5,766 nt of DNA from an uncultured Clostridia bacterium (GTDB lineage: Bacteria > Bacillota > Clostridia > Christensenellales > UBA1242): positions 1-5,766 of the forward strand of contig CALDMJ010000008.1 in the NCBI GenBank assembly GCA_937914725.1, written 5' to 3'. Each line of letters starts with the position of its first letter. The stretch's first letter is position 1. The notes beneath the pieces were generated by a model that saw nothing but the letters and a program-made list of their open reading frames with translations, was not told where the DNA came from and did no database searches. Shown in pieces: positions 4,575 through 5,766 of this stretch. The position numbers and the translations under genes are program-made.

Positions 4575-5612
4575 ATGAAAAAGGTTAAAGCACAAATCAA
4601 GAGTAATACGAGAGTCAAAAGTATGCTTGACTTTTCGGATGATGAAGAAAATGTAAATAGTGACGTTATTGCAAAAAATGACGACATTCCCGCACAAAAC
4701 GACGCGAATATTGTCGAAAATGGAAGTATACCTGCACAAAATGACAACGTCAAAGGAAATGGCGTTGTGGCGCAAAGTAATGGCGTTGTGGTGCTCAACC
4801 GCAAGCGCGGCGATGTTGTTGTTTCGGGACCGGCTGAGGATGAGACGGATGAGCGCGTCAGTGCGGAAGCGGATGTTCCAAAATCGTGCCACATTGTTGA
4901 AGTTGAGAGCAAGACATATGGTGACGCGGACGCCGACGTGGACGGACAAGCGGTGCGCGGGAAGAGGACGTTCAAGGACTATATGAAGAGCGCGGGCACG
5001 ACGATCGCGCAGGGCTGGGATACATTCATCAACAAAAAGGGCGCGGTTAGATTTTTGGCAATCATTGCCGTTTTCATTATACTGACGATTGCGCTTGTCA
5101 TTTATTCGGCGTCGCAGCGCACGAACTTTAAGGACATTATAAATGGCACGTGTTACGCGTTTGTTTACGACGCGGGTGAAATTACGGGCGCTGGGAGTTA
5201 TAACAAGGTCAAGATTGACACGCTAACAAAGAATACGCCTAGCGAAAAGATGTGCAAGAATTATAGCACGCTTGAACTTATCGGCAAAAACAAGAAAAAG
5301 TCAATCAATATTGAAACCATTAGTTTCGGGCTATACACTGGCAGCGCGGATGTGACTATCGTCATCGACCTAGCAATATATGTTGGCGAAGAAAAGATTT
5401 GGGCGCTTGACGCACCGAAATCGGTGGACGCAAAGCAGCGCATTGGTAATGGGGTCGAATTTAAAATCGGGCAGAGTTTCGATTTCCGCGGCGCAACAAG
5501 CATCCGTATGACTTTTGCGTGCTATGACACGACTGCTTTTGGCAAGTTTGGCACAGATGCTGACCGCATCAATCCGCAATTCGCCATTTATAAACTTGCC
5601 TACACTGCCTAG
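4575..5612 (+). CDS. Single-pass membrane protein of unknown function
   Basis: I do not recognise the family of this 345-residue protein. Residues 1-155 are hydrophilic, low in complexity and acidic in parts, predicted cytoplasmic, with a duplicated IPAQND (38-43 and 52-57) and a doubled NGVV. One strong hydrophobic segment lies at about 158-179, preceded by K154, K155 and R159. This orients the C-terminal domain (about 185-345) outside, by the positive-inside rule. That domain has alternating polar and hydrophobic strands, Cys193, Cys227 and Cys316, and ends in a beta-like LAYTA. GQSFDFRGATSIRMTF (299-314) resembles residues 186-202 of the protein at 141-1448. AGGTGAT (4563-4569), 5 nt before ATG 4575, is a near-ideal ribosome binding site. 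The preceding candidate RNA may be its leader. The stop abuts repeat cluster 3, whose loop adds a second in-frame TAG at 5619-5621. Confidence 0.8.
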   Translation: MKKVKAQIKSNTRVKSMLDFSDDEENVNSDVIAKNDDIPAQNDANIVENGSIPAQNDNVKGNGVVAQSNGVVVLNRKRGDVVVSGPAEDETDERVSAEADVPKSCHIVEVESKTYGDADADVDGQAVRGKRTFKDYMKSAGTTIAQGWDTFINKKGAVRFLAIIAVFIILTIALVIYSASQRTNFKDIINGTCYAFVYDAGEITGAGSYNKVKIDTLTKNTPSEKMCKNYSTLELIGKNKKKSINIETISFGLYTGSADVTIVIDLAIYVGEEKIWALDAPKSVDAKQRIGNGVEFKIGQSFDFRGATSIRMTFACYDTTAFGKFGTDADRINPQFAIYKLAYTA

Positions 5613-5766
5613 CGGAGATAGCCCCGCGGCTGCAGGTACTGTCTCTACGCGTAAGCATTTTGTTTGGACGACGTGGCTTTAGCCTTTCTATTTCCTCTTG
5701 CACGCGACGGGGATAGCCCCGCGGCTGCAGGTACTGTCTCTACGCGTAAGCATTTTGTTTGGACGA
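5612..5766 (+). repeat. Repeat cluster 3: two near-identical units, running off the window
   Basis: Hairpins are GCGGAG-ATAG-CCCCGC (5612-5627, one A-C mismatch) and CGGGG-ATAG-CCCCG (5708-5721). Their loops are 95 bp apart. From the loop onward the two units are identical over the 55 bases visible (5617-5671 and 5712-5766), where the window ends, so the second unit is incomplete. The linker carries GGC-TTTA-GCC (5675-5684) and TTTCTAT, matching the tail of the other clusters. The cluster starts on the last base of the upstream stop codon. Confidence 0.85.

Overview
The window looks like chromosomal DNA from a low-to-mid GC, Firmicutes-like bacterium, probably an uncultured Clostridia-type lineage; the taxon is an inference. 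Supporting signs are strong AAAGGTGAT-type ribosome binding sites, sigma-A-type promoters with 17-nt spacers, a Lys-type signal peptidase I, and a rho-independent terminator. All six genes lie on the + strand, and G outnumbers C on that strand in the gene lines I counted. This fits a leading-strand segment. No transposase, CRISPR array, rRNA or tRNA is visible.

Layout. 1-140 is AT-rich DNA with DnaA-box-like motifs and an inverted repeat that covers the first start codon. 141-1448 is a membrane-anchored, exported protein of unknown function, ending at a perfect terminator (1460-1493). A consensus promoter overlaps that terminator and starts yigZ (1508-2062), apparently as a leaderless mRNA. 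recX (2279-2887) and acpS (2884-3204) are translationally coupled. Signal peptidase I (3652-4431) has its own promoter. 4436-4547 can fold into a long multi-stem RNA of no family I recognise. 4575-5612 is a second unknown protein with one membrane segment, an acidic cytoplasmic N-terminus and an outer domain.

The most unusual content is a family of about 93-bp repeats in three clusters (2050-2256, 3196-3520, 5612-5766). Each cluster follows directly on the 3' end of a gene and has the same orientation. The core is a short hairpin with an ATAG-type loop whose stem differs between copies but stays paired. For yigZ and acpS the TAG in that loop is the gene's own stop codon. For the last gene it is an in-frame second stop. 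The final cluster runs off the end of the window.

Functionally this is a housekeeping set: YigZ/IMPACT-family protein, RecA modulator, phosphopantetheinyl transferase for acyl carrier protein, and signal peptidase. It is flanked by two surface or envelope proteins that may share a related outer domain and could depend on general secretion. The repeats and the candidate RNA are the parts that known gene families do not explain.
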